Positions 1-12,430 of a stretch of 64,000 bases of DNA are shown here, one piece after another. The notes under the pieces are model-generated. The model made no database searches. It worked only from the letters and a program-made list of their open reading frames with translations, and had not been told where the DNA came from. Location of the stretch: the NCBI RefSeq assembly GCF_030272615.1, contig NC_081409.1, positions 645,948,468 to 646,012,467 of the forward strand, read 5' to 3'. The position numbers were made by a program, and so were the translations under genes. Origin of the DNA: Cryptomeria japonica (Eukaryota > Streptophyta > Pinopsida > Cupressales > Cupressaceae). The number at the start of each line of letters is the position of its first letter. The first letter of the stretch is position 1.

Positions 1-267
1 AGGATAGACTAATTGATTCCATCGACACATTTTATAACTCAAAATATAATCATGACCCATATCATGCAAAATTAAATTTAAAATAAGAGATTGGTGGAAT
101 CAATTTGAAACATTATTCTAATTTTTATCAATACCCCATATGAAATGTAATACTAATAACATGAAGTTATACTTAATAAATAAAATGTATCAACCTTTCA
201 TTCAATTGAATATTTTAATAGGTACATTTCTTTCTACTTATATGTAAGCTATCACTATAGAATTTCT
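1..267. other. unassigned AT-rich flank
   Basis: This is AT-rich sequence to the left of the first recognisable LTR end. I see no open frame of substance, no repeat of other parts of the window and no regulatory signature. It may be flanking DNA of the oldest insertion or an unrecognised older repeat. Confidence 0.4.
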
Positions 268-1010
268 GTTGGAATCAATGAATATTGAGAGATGATGGCG
301 GCGGGGGGGTGAGGGGGGGGTGGAGGGCGGTGAGAGGGCATTGAATTAGTGTTCTGGTATTTATAAATTTATTAATCTAATTTTTAATCAACCAGATGCA
401 CAAATAAGAAACTGAAATGCATAAACACAAAGGAATCAAGCACATAACCATAACACCAATATTTTTACGTGGAAACCTGGAAAGGGAAAAACCAAAGTGG
501 GATTTGAACCCACAATATTATTTCACTATTGCCAATAGAAAAATAATATTACAAGAGAGGAATGCACTTGCATTCAGGGACACTGCCTAGAGCTCACTAC
601 TCAGTTACAAAAACAAGGCTACAACCTCGAATGAAGTTTCACTACCTTACTGATAATTACAAAATGATTACAATGAACAATGAACTAGAAAATAACATCT
701 AACTATGCCAAGTATCAGTTCTGGTTAAGTACAAAGTGATCCGATGTGACTGATCTGCTCAACTGCTCTGTTCTGCTATGCATTGCTTACCGAATCAATA
801 CAAATCAAGGTGCGCATGTGAAACTGTGCTCAATTGCTCCCAAAAGAATCTCACACATTATAACCACACCCAAATGCATTAACCAAGTCAGTCTTATATA
901 TGGACGCACTAGCAAAATTGATCTCCTATAAGTCGACTTCACAAAATGTTAAAATATGGAACGTGTAATGCTGCAAGTCGGCTTAGGTCTTCACAAAACA
1001 TATTCTGGAT
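268..1010 (-). repeat. diverged LTR remnant related to family B
   Basis: The left end TGTTGGAATCAATGAATATT matches the terminal end of a family B LTR read on the minus strand. The following stretch holds the family's ACGTGGAAACC, TGGGATT-GAACC and GAATGCACTTGCATTCA blocks in the same order as the LTR at 5563-6500. It is clearly more diverged than the other B LTRs. The LTR start is missing, because at about 1010 the sequence passes into a second LTR copy. A short G-rich tract lies at 300-335. The right boundary is approximate. Confidence 0.6.
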
Positions 1011-1871
1011 CTAAGACACACGATCACATGCTTCCCAAAAGTAGATGCAAGAAAGTAAAATGCAAGAACACAAAATAATCAACCAAAAAATCATAACACC
1101 AAGATTTTTTACGTGGAAACCCGAAAAGGCAAAAACCGTGCAGTGGGATTGGAACCAACAATATTCATATATTATGATCAAGAGTACATAAGTATTACAT
1201 AAGAGGAATGCACTTGCATTCAAACACACTGCCTAGAACCAAAGGTTCAATTACAATATGGAAGTCACATTGACTTATAGATCATTTACAATGATTGAAC
1301 TCCAAAATAGCATCAAACAATGCTTTGATGAGTTCTGGTTAAGTGCAAAAAGTCTGAATGTAACTGCTCTACAACTCCGCCATGTTTTGCTTAGTAAGAT
1401 ATTGGATCAAGAATGTGCACATGAAATTGTGCCAAATAGGTTTCTTGGTCACTACTCACTCATGTCACACCTCAAAAAGATCTTCTACATCAGTCATATA
1501 TATCTGCAATCACAAAATGAAACATTCATCATCTCGGTCATCCATATTGTGCAATGTAACGTGTCACCAAAGTCGGCTTAGACTAGATCTCTAAAACATA
1601 TGCAGATCAACCAAATGATGTCAAAATGATTTCTACATATCAACCCTATCATCCTGTGCATGAATCTGACCACCGAAATCACCACAAAGATTCCAAACCA
1701 AAAGTGCTTTGCTATCTGAAATACTAATGACATATTATTGGATCTCTTGCTCTGCCAATTACCAAAATCCATAACTACCAGATAGGATTTCCATGAAGAG
1801 TTGCCATCAATTACAACCCTAATACATTATCCATGCATTAGTATCCATTGCATGAGTGTCAATTGTCAGCA
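1011..1871 (-). repeat. 3' LTR of host B element (distal end truncated)
   Basis: On the minus strand the LTR starts at 1871, beside the polypurine tract, with TGCTGACAATTGACACTCAT, a mutated form of the family start TGTTGGCAATTG. It aligns in order with the LTRs at 5563-6500, 17276-18209 and 43116-44041. The terminal part near the canonical CCAACA end is missing and is replaced at about 1010 by the diverged LTR copy to the left. The internal boundary is therefore certain and the outer one approximate. Confidence 0.75.
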
Positions 1872-1886
1872 ATGTCCCCCTTTGGC
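1872..1886 (-). other. polypurine tract of host B element
   Basis: Read on the minus strand this is GCCAAAGGGGGACAT directly before the 3' LTR, the usual place for the plus-strand primer of an LTR retrotransposon. The intact version, ending GGGGGAGAT, is at 43101-43115. Confidence 0.8.
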
Positions 1887-2099
1887 ATTGATGGAAACAC
1901 TCATGAAAATTGACTAAGTTTTGTATATCGGTTCAAAATTTATAAGGCTCCCCCTTAGACCAAAAAATCAAAAACTTGTATCAATAAAATACTTGTATCA
2001 TTCTCTATACATTTTTCACTATACTCTCCCCATTTGACAACAATTCCAAAGTTGGGGTGTTGCTCAAAAAATTATATACATGGGCATATATTGGATAAT

Positions 2100-5000
2100 C
2101 TATACATACTTGAAGATATCTGCAAAAAGAGTCTTCAAAAATCCTAAGTGGGTATCCTACCCATTCTTCAAGTTGTCCAAAATTGTAATGAAAGCGCTAA
2201 AAACAAAAGCATATATCTCCACATCTTTCAAGTCTGTCGGAATTGGTTGTGCCATTGTCTTCATACAATCTAGACTTTGTTGCTCAACATGGTGTCCATC
2301 GTGGGAGCAATCAGGTTTCGAAGTTCACCAACCCACCTCACTATTTTGTCCTTTACTAAACTTAGGCTTAAGATTTGATCAATTAGAGCCATCACGTTTC
2401 CTTCTATATTGCTGGTAAGGGCTACATTGGAATTAAATGATTGAGATATATCATCAGGCTTGTCCTAGCAAACACTAATCTACTTGTCTATATCTGACGT
2501 GAATTTGGGTAGTATGAAGCATGATTTATATATCTTTCCTCCTTCACTCAATACCTCAAAGATTGTCTACAGTCCTTTGTTCAATCTAACCCTATCATCT
2601 TCAATCATCTTCCAGAATGTCTGCATACACACCTCGTTGAATTTGTCCAATACTTGCTTGGTGGTTGCCTTCTCTAATGACTCAAAATTGGTACAGATAT
2701 TGTTCATCAACTTTGACAGCTTGCCAGAGGGGTTAGAATTTGGATCAAATTGCAATTCCAGTACCACCTTTTGTAAAACACTTATAGACATCTCAATCAA
2801 CTTTTTGTCCTCACTCCCTAACTCAACCAAGTCCTAACTTGCTTTAGCCTAAACTGCTGCAACAACCATTAGCCTTTCAGCTGGAGACATTTGTCCAATG
2901 TCAATAGGTCCATCAAAATTGATAAATATTTTTGGTAAAATCCTTTTCCCTTTGTCCTTCGGTGTGTCAATTGTCATGATCACTGAGACATCATCAATTT
3001 TTTACTTTCCCTTATCCACCTCTTTGGCCTTATCCTGAACCTTGTCCTTCTTTGATTCGTCTTTTCCTACATCTTTTTCTTGATCCAATTCCTTCTCTAT
3101 ATGTGCTTCTTCTTTATCCTTTTCTTTTTCTTTGACCTTTGCACCATTGTTACCACTTGGTGCAGTATCATCTTTTGGTCTCTCTTGGCCTCTGCACCTT
3201 TCCCTTCCACCATCTCCGAGTTGTCCTTGTCAACCAGAGGATTTTAACTGTCCTCTGCATCAAGGTTTATATTGGCTTGATCTTCTGGATTGGCCTCTGT
3301 CTGAATTTCATCCTTCTGATTACCTGGATCACCTGCCTGTACTTTCAGAGGGGAAGTATCTTCTTTTTGTGAGTCATCATCATACTTGGGGTTGATTGGA
3401 AACTAATTGTTCTTTAATAATTTTATCCATACTTCTTAAGTTTCTTTTTTGACTTCCTCAACCTTGCCAACCATAAGCTTGTCTACTCTGTTTTTGCTTC
3501 AGAATTCCTTCTTGTTGGCTTGCTTCGTGAGTCTATCAATTTCTTCTTGTGAGATACAAGCACTGACATTTATCAATTCACATTCTCTCATTTCCTTATC
3601 TACTTGGCTTGCAGTTAGCCTTCTAGCATCAAGAATGTTATATAGATCTTTTTGAATGCTACATTCTAACACAATTAATGATCTGTTGAAGTTATGCAAA
3701 TGCAACAAAACAACTTCCTCAATTTCCCTTTGATCATTCTCAACAAGATCTTCATAGTATGCACTAATATTCTTAAGATTACAATTATTAACTATTTCAT
3801 CAACCAATTCTTTTGCAGTCAATGGGGAAATGATGGTATATTTACCTTCCACCTTGTTGGATTGAAGATTTTCATCAAGCTCTATCCTTAGATTTCTTCC
3901 TCTTTATGGCCTATCGGTTAGAGCAGGTTTTGATTTTGTCTTCTTTCTTTGTTGGGCACCACCAGACTGTGGTTTCTTAGCCACTTTGATGAATTCTCCT
4001 TTCTTCTTTGCTTTCACGGCTTCCTCATCTGACTATGTCTTATATTCAATAGGAGATATAATGACATAAGTTCTTTTTAGTTTCTGCTTCTCCTTTAGTA
4101 CTCCTTTGTTGGATGAGCTTTGATTTGTTGATTGAGGGGTTGGCTTCACCGGAGTAGGAGAAGACTTAGTCTCCTTAGGCTTGTTTGAGTTTTCCTTTGC
4201 TTCCATCTGAGCCTTCTTCTCTTTCACTTTCATGATAGCTTATCTGGTAAATCCCATCTGTTTAGCCACTTCCTCAACCATTTTTGTTACCTTCCTTTTC
4301 GTTTTGGCTTAGCGAACTTCTTATGCAATTCCATATCTTTTTTTTTGAATGTGCCAATTTTTTCTTCTTGAGGGTCAACCAATTTGCTACAAAGATGTTG
4401 AGCATAGCCTTCAAGAGTTTGGGCATCAAACTCATAGCCCATTGCCATTATCCATATCTTCCTTAGCTCTACTACCTCCATATGGCACTTGTCCTTGTCG
4501 ACCATGAAACAAATAGTATATGTATATTTTTCCACTATTTCCTTAGGGATCCTTTCCCTATTATTCATTCTGCCTTAGAAATTTTTGAATAAACTTCATA
4601 GGGAAGCTTACTGTTCTCTTTATTTCCCAATCTTTGCATACCTTGTTTGATCTGAGTAGCTACTGGTAAGTCAAATGCCCATTGGACCCTACCTGTCCTG
4701 GGGATTTCATTCTGGAAGTATAGTGCTAGACAGGCTATCAATGAATCGAATTTGAAAACATGCTTCTTGTCTGATTTGATTTTCTTCAAATTGCTCAAGA
4801 GCTCTTCAAGAAACAAGAAGAACCATGCACAAGTCATATTGCATATCCTCTTTCACCATCTGATAAGCTGCATATATTCCAATACTGGAGACCAAACTCA
4901 ACCTGCTAGACTGATAAAATTTGTACCCAATAATCATTGATGCAAATTTGGCATCATGCTCTAATATATCATCAATCGTCATTGACATGTTGTCATATTG

Positions 5001-5487
5001 AGCACCAGTTAGTTTGCTGATGGTTGTGTTTTTTACCTTCCTCAAATTAGGTTTTCCACCATTTAGTGTAGACATGTGACTTCATGAACGACCCGCTTGG
5101 TTATCTTATAAGGCGTGTCCATCCATATGGATTCATCGTGGACACGGATCAAAATATATCTTACCCATTTGTCTTCATTGAACGTTAGAAAATGAATAAA
5201 TTGCATGAAACCCTACTTCTGCAACTATGCATATTCCGGTTTGGGGTTTCCAACTTCATCCATTATGTGCTTACTATACAAGGTTAAGATCTCCTTACTT
5301 CTAGTTTCCTCAATTGTGTACTGAATTTATGCCCTAACATCATGAATGTGTAGAACTCCGTATGGCATGGATGAAAAAGCACCATTGGGATCGTCCTCAA
5401 TAGGTTTAAATGGACATCTTTTGAATTGTGGCCTTGGTTGATCATAAATTTTTACTACCAAAGGTATATCAATAGAAGACAACGCCA
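2100..5487 (-). pseudogene. ORF2 of host B, orphan retrotransposon protein (decayed)
   Basis: I do not recognise a named family. The ATG at 5487 begins MALSSIDIPLVV, the counterpart of MASTFALEY in family A. In order one sees: an N-terminal globular region (to about 4590) with a segment reading WMDTPYKIT and a block ending QRLGNKEN; a Lys/Pro-rich basic linker (about 4290-3940); a helical region (3852-3499, and remnants near 3000); and a helical C-terminal part ending at a TAG near 2100. The frame is broken by several stops and shifts (for example after HVRA-like sequence at 5327 and near 4565). The same domain order is seen in A1 (7723-10991). No transmembrane helix or catalytic motif of pol is visible. 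It may be an env-position or other accessory ORF; the function is unknown. Confidence 0.6.
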
Positions 5488-5562
5488 TTTCAAGAAATTT
5501 AGGGTTCAAATGATGGACATACTTTGTTAAATACCTTTTTCTTCTGTTGAATACACAAAAAT

Positions 5563-6500
5563 TGTTTGCAATTGACACTCATCTAGTGGATACCAATGCA
5601 TGGATAATGAATTAGGGTTGTCATTGATGGAAAATCTTCATGGAAATTCTATACGATAGTTATGGATTTTGGTAACCGGCAGAGGGAGTGGTTCGTTAAT
5701 CTGTCGCTAGTACTTCAGGAAACTAGAGCACTTTTGGTCTGGAATCTTTGCGGTGATTTTGACGGTCAGATTCGTGCATGGGATGATAGGGCTAACATGT
5801 AGAAATCATTTTGACATCATTTGGTTGATCCGCATATGTTTTAGAGATTTGGTCTAAGCCAATACTTGGTTACATGTTACATTGCATAATAAGGATGGCC
5901 GACTTGATGAATGTTTCATTTGGTGATTGTGGATATATATGACCGATGTAGGAGATATTTTTGAGGTGTGATATGAATGAGTAGTGATCAAGAAACTTAT
6001 TTGGGGCAGTTTCACATACACATTCTTGATCCGGTAGCTGACTGAGAAGCATAACAGTGCAGAGTTGCAAAGTAGCTATAGTCAGACTTTTTGCACATAA
6101 TCGGAACTCATCTAAGCATTGTTTGATGCTATTTTGGAGTTCAATTGTTATAGTTATCATTGTAAACAATCTGTAAGTGAGTGTGTCTTCCATATTATAA
6201 TTGAACCTTTGGTTCTAGGCAGTGTGCCTGAATGCAAGTTCATTCTCGTTATGTAATATTTATGTACTTCTGATCACTGTATATGAATATTATGGGTTCC
6301 AATCCCACCATGGTTTTTCCCTTTCTAGGTTTCCACATAAAAATCTTGGTGTTATGATTTTGTGGTTGATTATCTTGTATTCCAGCATTTTACTTTCTTG
6401 CATTTGATTCTAGTGGTATGAGAATAAGTTAAAAAATTTATTTACCGGTAGAAAACTGATTGACCTGCCCCCCTCCTCTCAGTGTTCCTTGATTCCAACA
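5563..6500 (+). repeat. 5' LTR of guest B, copy 1
   Basis: It starts TGTTTGCAATTGACACTCAT and ends ATTCCAACA, about 938 bp, immediately followed by a primer binding site. It matches 17276-18209 and 43116-44041. It contains the conserved ACATAAAAATCTTGG and a pyrimidine-rich block (CCCCCCTCCTCTC) near its end. The start has one change from the family TGTTGG. Confidence 0.9.
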
Positions 6501-6518
6501 ATTAGTATCAGAGCCTAG
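6501..6518 (+). other. primer binding site, initiator-Met type
   Basis: ATTAGTATCAGAGCCTAG directly follows the LTR. The family form TTGGTATCAGAGC is the standard complement of the 3' end of plant initiator methionine tRNA used by most copia elements. Here GG has become AG. Confidence 0.85.
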
Positions 6519-6526
6519 TTCCTTTG

Positions 6527-6705
6527 ATGAAGCCTAATCTCTTGAGGAAGGTCCAGGAGATTGAATCAATGGATTCTAGTTGGTAGAGACAACTTTATGT
6601 GGTATTTGAGGATCTTGATGCAACAAGAAATTAAATAAGTTCCTTAAAGAGGAACTTGAATGCAACTGAAGACTTCAATAATGATTTCAAAGATTAAGTC
6701 AACAC
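6527..6705 (+). pseudogene. Gag N-terminus of guest B copy 1 (split by A1)
   Basis: An ATG at 6527 opens a frame starting MKPNLLRKVQEIESMDSSW, followed by in-frame stops and a heptad-rich, coiled-coil-like stretch. The frame is cut by the family A insertion at 6705/6706 and resumes after 13230. This N-terminus is coiled coil rather than the usual copia capsid (UBN2-type) sequence. Confidence 0.5.
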
Positions 6706-7522
6706 TATTAGGATTCCCATAGATACTGAGAGGGGGGGTGGTGTTAAACAGTATCTAACCGATAAGTAGAATTTCTTAACTTAAAACATGTAGAACATAT
6801 TATAACAATTGACTGGTATGCAAGAAATAATGCAATAAACAGAATTGAAAGGAACCACATAAGAAACACACCATAACAAAATATTTTAACAAGGAAACCC
6901 GGTGTGGGAATAACCTCGGTGGGATTTGTTACCCACAATATTCACTTACTAGCCAATAAAAATATATTACTTACAAGAGGAGCCTGCACATACAGGAAGG
7001 CCAACTGCCTAGAGCTCACTGCTCAATGGGAAGTCTCACTGACTTACAATGATGGATTATACAACTCTAGTATCTTGTACTGCTTCACAATAGCATCTAT
7101 AATGCAAGATCCTGTACTAGTTTCTTCTTTGCTTCTTACATAAACCCTTAACCTATAATTTGCATAATAGGTCTTCCTTATTTCGCCTAAATATGATCTT
7201 CTATCTTTTTCTACTTCCTTACAAAATATCTACAATGATCTCTCTTATATATAAGAGTTATTTTACAACTTGCCAAGTCAGCTTACAAAGTTTCTACAAT
7301 AATAAACAAAATATAATATAACAAAAATCCTGTCGGCCTTTGTGCCGATATACTTCCTTTCTCTGTGCCGGTGCCGGTGGTCTAAGTGTCGGTGTAGAGT
7401 CTGATCTTGCTAGTGTCGGTGTAGTGTAATGCCTTGTCGGTGCCATAGGATTGTAAGGTTGCCATCAATGAGAAAACCTTCAATCACCTACAATGTCTCA
7501 TTGGAGTGTGCATATGCCAACA
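6706..7522 (-). repeat. 3' LTR of A1
   Basis: Read on the minus strand it runs from TGTTGGCATATG to GGGAATCCTAATA, 817 bp. The terminal base pair next to the target duplication has changed (TATTAGG instead of TGTTAGG on the plus strand). Matching LTRs are 12431-13225, 18415-19229 and 32109-32595. A G-run sits at 6730-6738. Confidence 0.9.
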
Positions 7523-7537
7523 ATCTCCCCCTTTTGC
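7523..7537 (-). other. polypurine tract of A1
   Basis: On the minus strand GCAAAAGGGGGAGAT lies directly before the 3' LTR start TGTTGG. This is the same tract as in family B, supporting a common origin of A and B. Confidence 0.85.
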
Positions 7538-7722
7538 ATTGATGGCAACACTCATGAGAAAATTCAAAAGTGTATCCAAAACTGTAAACCAAAAATTATG
7601 TTACCAAAAATATAAGAGCTCCCCCCGAGTAGATAAGTCTTTTGCCGGTTATTTTCTCATACTACTACTCCCCCTTTGGCATCAATGACAAAGGTTGTCA
7701 AGGTGTCAATAGAGTTGTAGCC

Positions 7723-10700
7723 TCAACCTTGTAACTGGGTAGTTACAATTTGAAATAGATCTGCCAAAATCGAGTTTATACTCTCCATAAACTTCTTACT
7801 GTCTCTTATTGTTGTCTCTGTTCTTTGAACTATATCGGTGAGGTGCTGCATATGCTCTGCCGATGTTCTCTGTCCCTGTACAAGTGTCTCAGATATTTCC
7901 TTCCGCATGAATGCTAGATAGTCCAATCTTGGACTCAGTCTTAGTCTCAAATTATTTGCCTTATCCACTATTCTCTCCTTTTCTCTTCCTAGCTTAAGTA
8001 ACTCTTCCTCAAAAGTTGTTATCTTCTGTTCAAAAATTGATAATTTATCAGGTGAGTTAACAAAATTGTCTGCGAGTTGATTGATTTCATCGTGTACCTT
8101 GCTCATCTTTTGATCTATGTCTACTGTCAAAAAGTTTGTTTTGCAAGTGTCTTTATACAGAGTTTTAAATTCCTTTAATAAGTTGCACAGTTCCAATAGA
8201 AGTGTGTAAAATTCTCTAGTACACTTCTTTATCTGATCTTCAAAGAATTTTTGCTTTTCAATTTCTACCTTATTCTTCAAAGTCTCTTCCTTTATTTTCT
8301 CAATAGTCACTGTGTTCTCAGTGATGTATTTACACAAAGTATCAATTTGACTTAAAGAATGCTTATTGTCTATGTTACAGTTAGGAGCTACTACCTTCAA
8401 AATTATGATTGTATCATCTATAGCTTTATAAGCCTGTGAACTACAATCTGTTATCCTTTTGATGGAGTCCAAAAGTACTTCAGTTACATTTGTTGATTTG
8501 TGGCCTACTGAGGAGGAACCAACATTCTGGATTCCACCGGTGGCAGAAGTAACCAAGCTTGTTGTGACCTCTGGTAGGTCTATTTGTGTTTGTATTTCCT
8601 TAAGAAATGGTTTGTGTACTTTTCCTATTGCCGGTTGTACTGTTTCCTCATAACTCTGTTCCTGTATCTATTCCTGTTTCAGAGCCTTTTGCTCTTCTTG
8701 TTTCTCTGTTTGTTCTCCTGTGTTATCATCTGCCGGTTTCTCTTGTGTTTGATCAGTTTGCTTAGTTACCGGTGGCTCACTAGCCATGTTTGTCTTACCA
8801 GTTGTATGTTTATCTACCACAATGTTGATCTTTTGTGTATCAACATCTATTGTGTATAAGAATTTAGGATTAGGATTTATATCCTTTGTGTCCATACTCT
8901 CATCTGTCGGTTGATCTTCAGTATTTTTACTAGTGATGTAATCAAAGGAGGTGGGGGTAAGTTGTCTTTTACTTTGATACTAGGAGGTCCACCAACTTTT
9001 CCTTTACCCTTGTCCTTGTCCTTCTGATATACCTTTATAGGTTTGTGGCTCATGTACTCTTCCTATTTTTCTTTTTCAACTAGGAATATATCCCATGCAT
9101 TTTTTGTTTCTTTAGTTACCTCATTAACTCTTCCAACCATTAAAGCAATATGCTGGTGTGCAGTAGAGAATACTGACTGGTTGGCTTCAGCAATTAATTC
9201 ATCTATCTCCTTAGGTGAGTTTACTCGGTAAAGAGCTAGTAACTTTTCAATTTTGATTTTCTTATCAAGTTCTATAACAGCTTGTCTTCTTGCTTCCAGT
9301 CTTTTGAACAGTTCATCTGGTACTTCATCTATCACTTCCATAAAAAATTTCTTATACATGTCCATGTGCAAAATAACACTGTTTTACACTTGTTCTTTTT
9401 CATCTGCTGGCAAAGTGTCATAGATCTTTCCTATGTTTTCGAGTTTCCCTTCCTCTGTAATTTCATTTAGCAATATGTCAAGAGGGGCCAAGTTTTTTTT
9501 TATTCTCTTCTTCTTCTTGGGTGTTAGTTTCATCTTTGGTGTAGTCTTTTTAACTGGAGATCTCACTGCTTGTTGTTTATGTCTAGTTCTCCTAGGTGAG
9601 GGTGTTGTTGCCGGTGAAGGATCTCTTTTCCTTACAACTCTCTTGAAAGTTGCAGGCATGTCATTCTTCGAAGAAGTGCCTATCGGTGATAGGTGAGTCT
9701 CAGGCTGTAGAGTTCCTAACTCATCCTCAGTGATACCGGTTTGTTTCAATACATCTTCTTTAATAGCTTTAGCCTATCTAGAGCCTCTTCTCACAACTGC
9801 TTCAACCTTTTTCACTCTCTTCTTAGATTGTATTTATTTTTCTATGGTTTCAGCACTACCAAATACTTCTTCCTTTGATTCATTTGGTGCTTCCTGAAGT
9901 ACTTTAGCATAAGTTTCAATTATATGATCATCAGTCTCATAACCCATCTCTGTTACCCAAATTGTTCTTGGGATGACTACTTCCATCTAGATTTCATCCT
10001 TTTTTATTACAAAACATATATCATCTTTGTATTTGTCAACAATCTTCTGTGATAATCTGATTCTCTTCTTCATTTTGGCCTTAAGTGCTTGAAAATAGTC
10101 ATGAATGTTCTTTTCGTTGTGTTCACCCATGTTATTTAATAGTTCTGTTAACTGTTTTCCTACGGGTATATCAAATCCAAGTACTTTATATCCTATATTG
10201 GGAACCTTGGTTATGTTTAGCATCAAGCATATAAGCAAATTTCCAAACCTAAAAGTTCCTTTCTTATCTTTCTTTATCTTGCCTAAGTTATCAATTAACT
10301 CATCTTTTAACCATTAACATATGTCAATTTTCACATTGTCTGTAATTATGTCATAAGCACTCTTAATGCATAAACTTGAAATTGAGTTGAGTCTATTTGC
10401 ATGAGTAGCTTTATACCCTAAAATCATGCTAACAAATCTCACATTTATATCTGTTACATCATTAACTCTCAGAGACCTTCTGTCTAATGTTGCACCAGTT
10501 AAGTTCATTACTAGGTCATTGGAGACCTTTTTAGTCTTGTTTGGTCTTTTACCGGTGGACGGTAACCCTATGATAGCTTTCACAGCTTCCTTGGTAATTT
10601 TATGAATTGTATCTAACTAGAAAAATTCACCATGTACGCTTCTTAAGACTATCCTAATCACTTCCTTGGGAAATTCAGGAATGCAAAGGATTTCATTAAA

Positions 10701-10991
10701 TCTTAGGGTTTCAATGATTTTATGTTCCGGTTTCATATTTATGGAATGATCGCATATGACATATTTATAGATTGTTTTGATCTCTTCATCTCCTAAATCC
10801 TCTATGTTATAGTGAATGTAAATTCTGGGGTCTTCAGCATAAACAACTGCCTTTGGAATTTGAGAAAAAGCACCGACATTGTCATCTTTCTTTGCTACCT
10901 TGGGAACTAGTTGAATTATGGGCCTAGGGCGTTTTATAACCTCGACTACAATAGGGTTTGCTATATATTCAAGTGCAAAGGTGGATGCCAT
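7723..10991 (-). pseudogene. ORF2 of A1, orphan ~1,090-codon protein
   Basis: No named family recognised. The ATG at 10991 (MASTFALEYI) is conserved in A2 (30570). Visible regions: residues 1-330, globular, with FFxLDxIHKITKEA and an NRLNSxSSLCIKSAYD block; about 415-535, a basic linker rich in TPKKKKR that looks like a nuclear-localisation sequence; about 540-645, a helical stretch ending FLVEKEK; a Lys/Thr/Pro linker; and about 812-1090, a long coiled coil ending TTQLQG and a stop 186 bases before the polypurine tract. Damage: TAG at 10617 where A2 has TGG, a stop at about 9063, and a 1-base loss near 8925 relative to A2. There are no retroviral enzyme motifs. The position between gag and the polypurine tract is where Sirevirus-type copia elements carry env-like ORFs, but no membrane helix is evident. 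Confidence 0.65.
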
Positions 10992-11298
10992 GATGATAAA
11001 TACCATTTTCTACCTTTGGATGGATTTATTGCTTGAAATGCTTCGCCTCTTTGCTTGAAATTCATTAGCTCTGCAAATTTCGCGCTCTATAAATGTTTTA
11101 AATCACGGTGAAATGAAATGGAGCCAAAACCACAAATTTATAATGTTTTTTTTCCATCTACCACATTTAATGCATGTCGGTTAAGTAGTTACTTAACATT
11201 GTCTGTCGGTAAAGAAGTAGTTTCCAACTTCTCATCTCTAACCGAGAGAATAATAGCACATGTGTCATTAGATTGCCAAACCCTCAAAGAAACTTTCT
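10992..11298 (-). other. spacer between gag and ORF2 of A1
   Basis: A 0.3-kb noncoding spacer where pol would lie in an autonomous copia element. The A2 equivalent (30571-30878) is the same length, so the absence of pol is a family feature and not a deletion private to A1. Confidence 0.7.
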
Positions 11299-12359
11299 TC
11301 AATTTGATGAAGAACTTCTTGCTAGTGGAGCACTACTTTGTTCTATCGGTGGAGTAATACTCTGTTCTGCCAGTGGAGTGTTGATTGGTTCTACCGGTGG
11401 AGGAGTATTCCCAACATTTAGATCAGCTTTTCTAATCCATTGTTTTGAGAATTCTTGTTTTACCTCTTCAATTTTTTCTTTCCCTTTCAAGCTAGAACTT
11501 TTGTTGTCTGCTGGTTATCCTTTGCTTCTACAAAATTTTGCAATATCTCCAATTTTGTTACATGCATAGCAAGTCACATTATTCTTCAGAATAGCTTTGC
11601 CATAACCTATGCCGGTTTGTGTTCTACATTGATTAGATAGGTGTCCAAATCTTCCACAAACATAACATCTCACTTTCATTCTGCAATTTTCAAAGTTGTG
11701 ACCAACTTTGTTGCATTTTGAACATTGACCGGTGGGTGTGTTGATATTCTGATAATTTCTAGATCTACATTCATTTGCTCTATGACAATACTTATTATAG
11801 TTAAAACATTTTCCATTGAATTTATAAGCATTAGGTTGCCTTATCGGTTTACTATGATCCTGTGTGTTTGCAGTACCAGAGCTTTCACCAACTTCAAAGC
11901 CAATTCCAAAAGTGTCACCCTTAGGTTTTTGAATCTTCAACAAGTTATCAAGTTCCTCTAAGCTTTTCTTGAATTTTTATTTATGTTGATTTGCAGTATC
12001 TAGTTCTCTTTGTAATACTTTTTTCTGCATCATCAGTTCATTTGAGTCATTCTGAGTGTGCATAAGATCTGTCTTCAATAAACCATTCTCATAGTCATAT
12101 CCTGCATCTCATTCTTCATTGTTATGTTCTCCAGTTTAAGCTTGCTTGTCTGATCATTAAGTGATTCCTTTTCATCATTCTCATTTTGCGCCTTTTCACA
12201 AAGTTCTCTTCTCTTGTTTCTTGAAATGGTAATATTTTCTTGAAGTGCCTGAATGATATCATGAGCTGCCTTTAGATCATCGTCTAGTTTGATATTTTTC
12301 AATTTCTCTGTATCATAGTCTGAAAGAGCTCCTTCAAGTTGCTTCATCAAATTTTGCAT
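11299..12359 (-). pseudogene. Gag-like ORF1 of A1, coiled coil plus four zinc knuckles
   Basis: A structural protein expected to bind RNA and form particles. An ATG at 12359 (MQNLMKQLEGAL) starts a long coiled-coil region. It is followed by four CX2CX4HX4C knuckles between about 11815 and 11520 (for example CSKCNKVGHNFENC and CYVCGRFGHLSNQC), then a KGKEKIEEVK tail ending SSSSN and a stop. Two knuckles are damaged: the first has lost its second Cys and the fourth has Asp for His (A2 keeps His). About 0.1 kb is missing near 12,090 relative to A2, which shifts the frame. Four knuckles are unusual for a copia Gag, which normally has one. No UBN2-type capsid is apparent. Confidence 0.7.
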
Positions 12360-12412
12360 ATCTACCGGTGTCAAGATCTTCCTCAAGCTGTTGGGCTTCT
12401 AAAAATAGAGGA

Positions 12413-12430
12413 CCAAGCTCTGATACCAAT
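12413..12430 (-). other. primer binding site of A1
   Basis: On the minus strand ATTGGTATCAGAGCTTGG directly follows the 5' LTR. TGGTATCAGAGC is the standard initiator-Met tRNA primer complement. Confidence 0.9.

Larger units (their letters stand above)
1011..5562 (-). mobile_element. host B element, 3' half (non-autonomous, copia-like)
   Basis: This half carries ORF2, the polypurine tract and the 3' LTR of a minus-strand family B element. Its 5' half, with the gag region, lies at 44043-45173. The two halves were separated by the plus-strand guest B element, whose LTR begins at 5563. AAAAT at 5558-5562 recurs at 44043-44047 and is the probable target duplication. The 5' LTR of host B would lie beyond the D insertion, outside the window. 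Rejoining the halves in thought puts gag and ORF2 only about 0.4 kb apart, so there is no room for pol. Confidence 0.75.
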
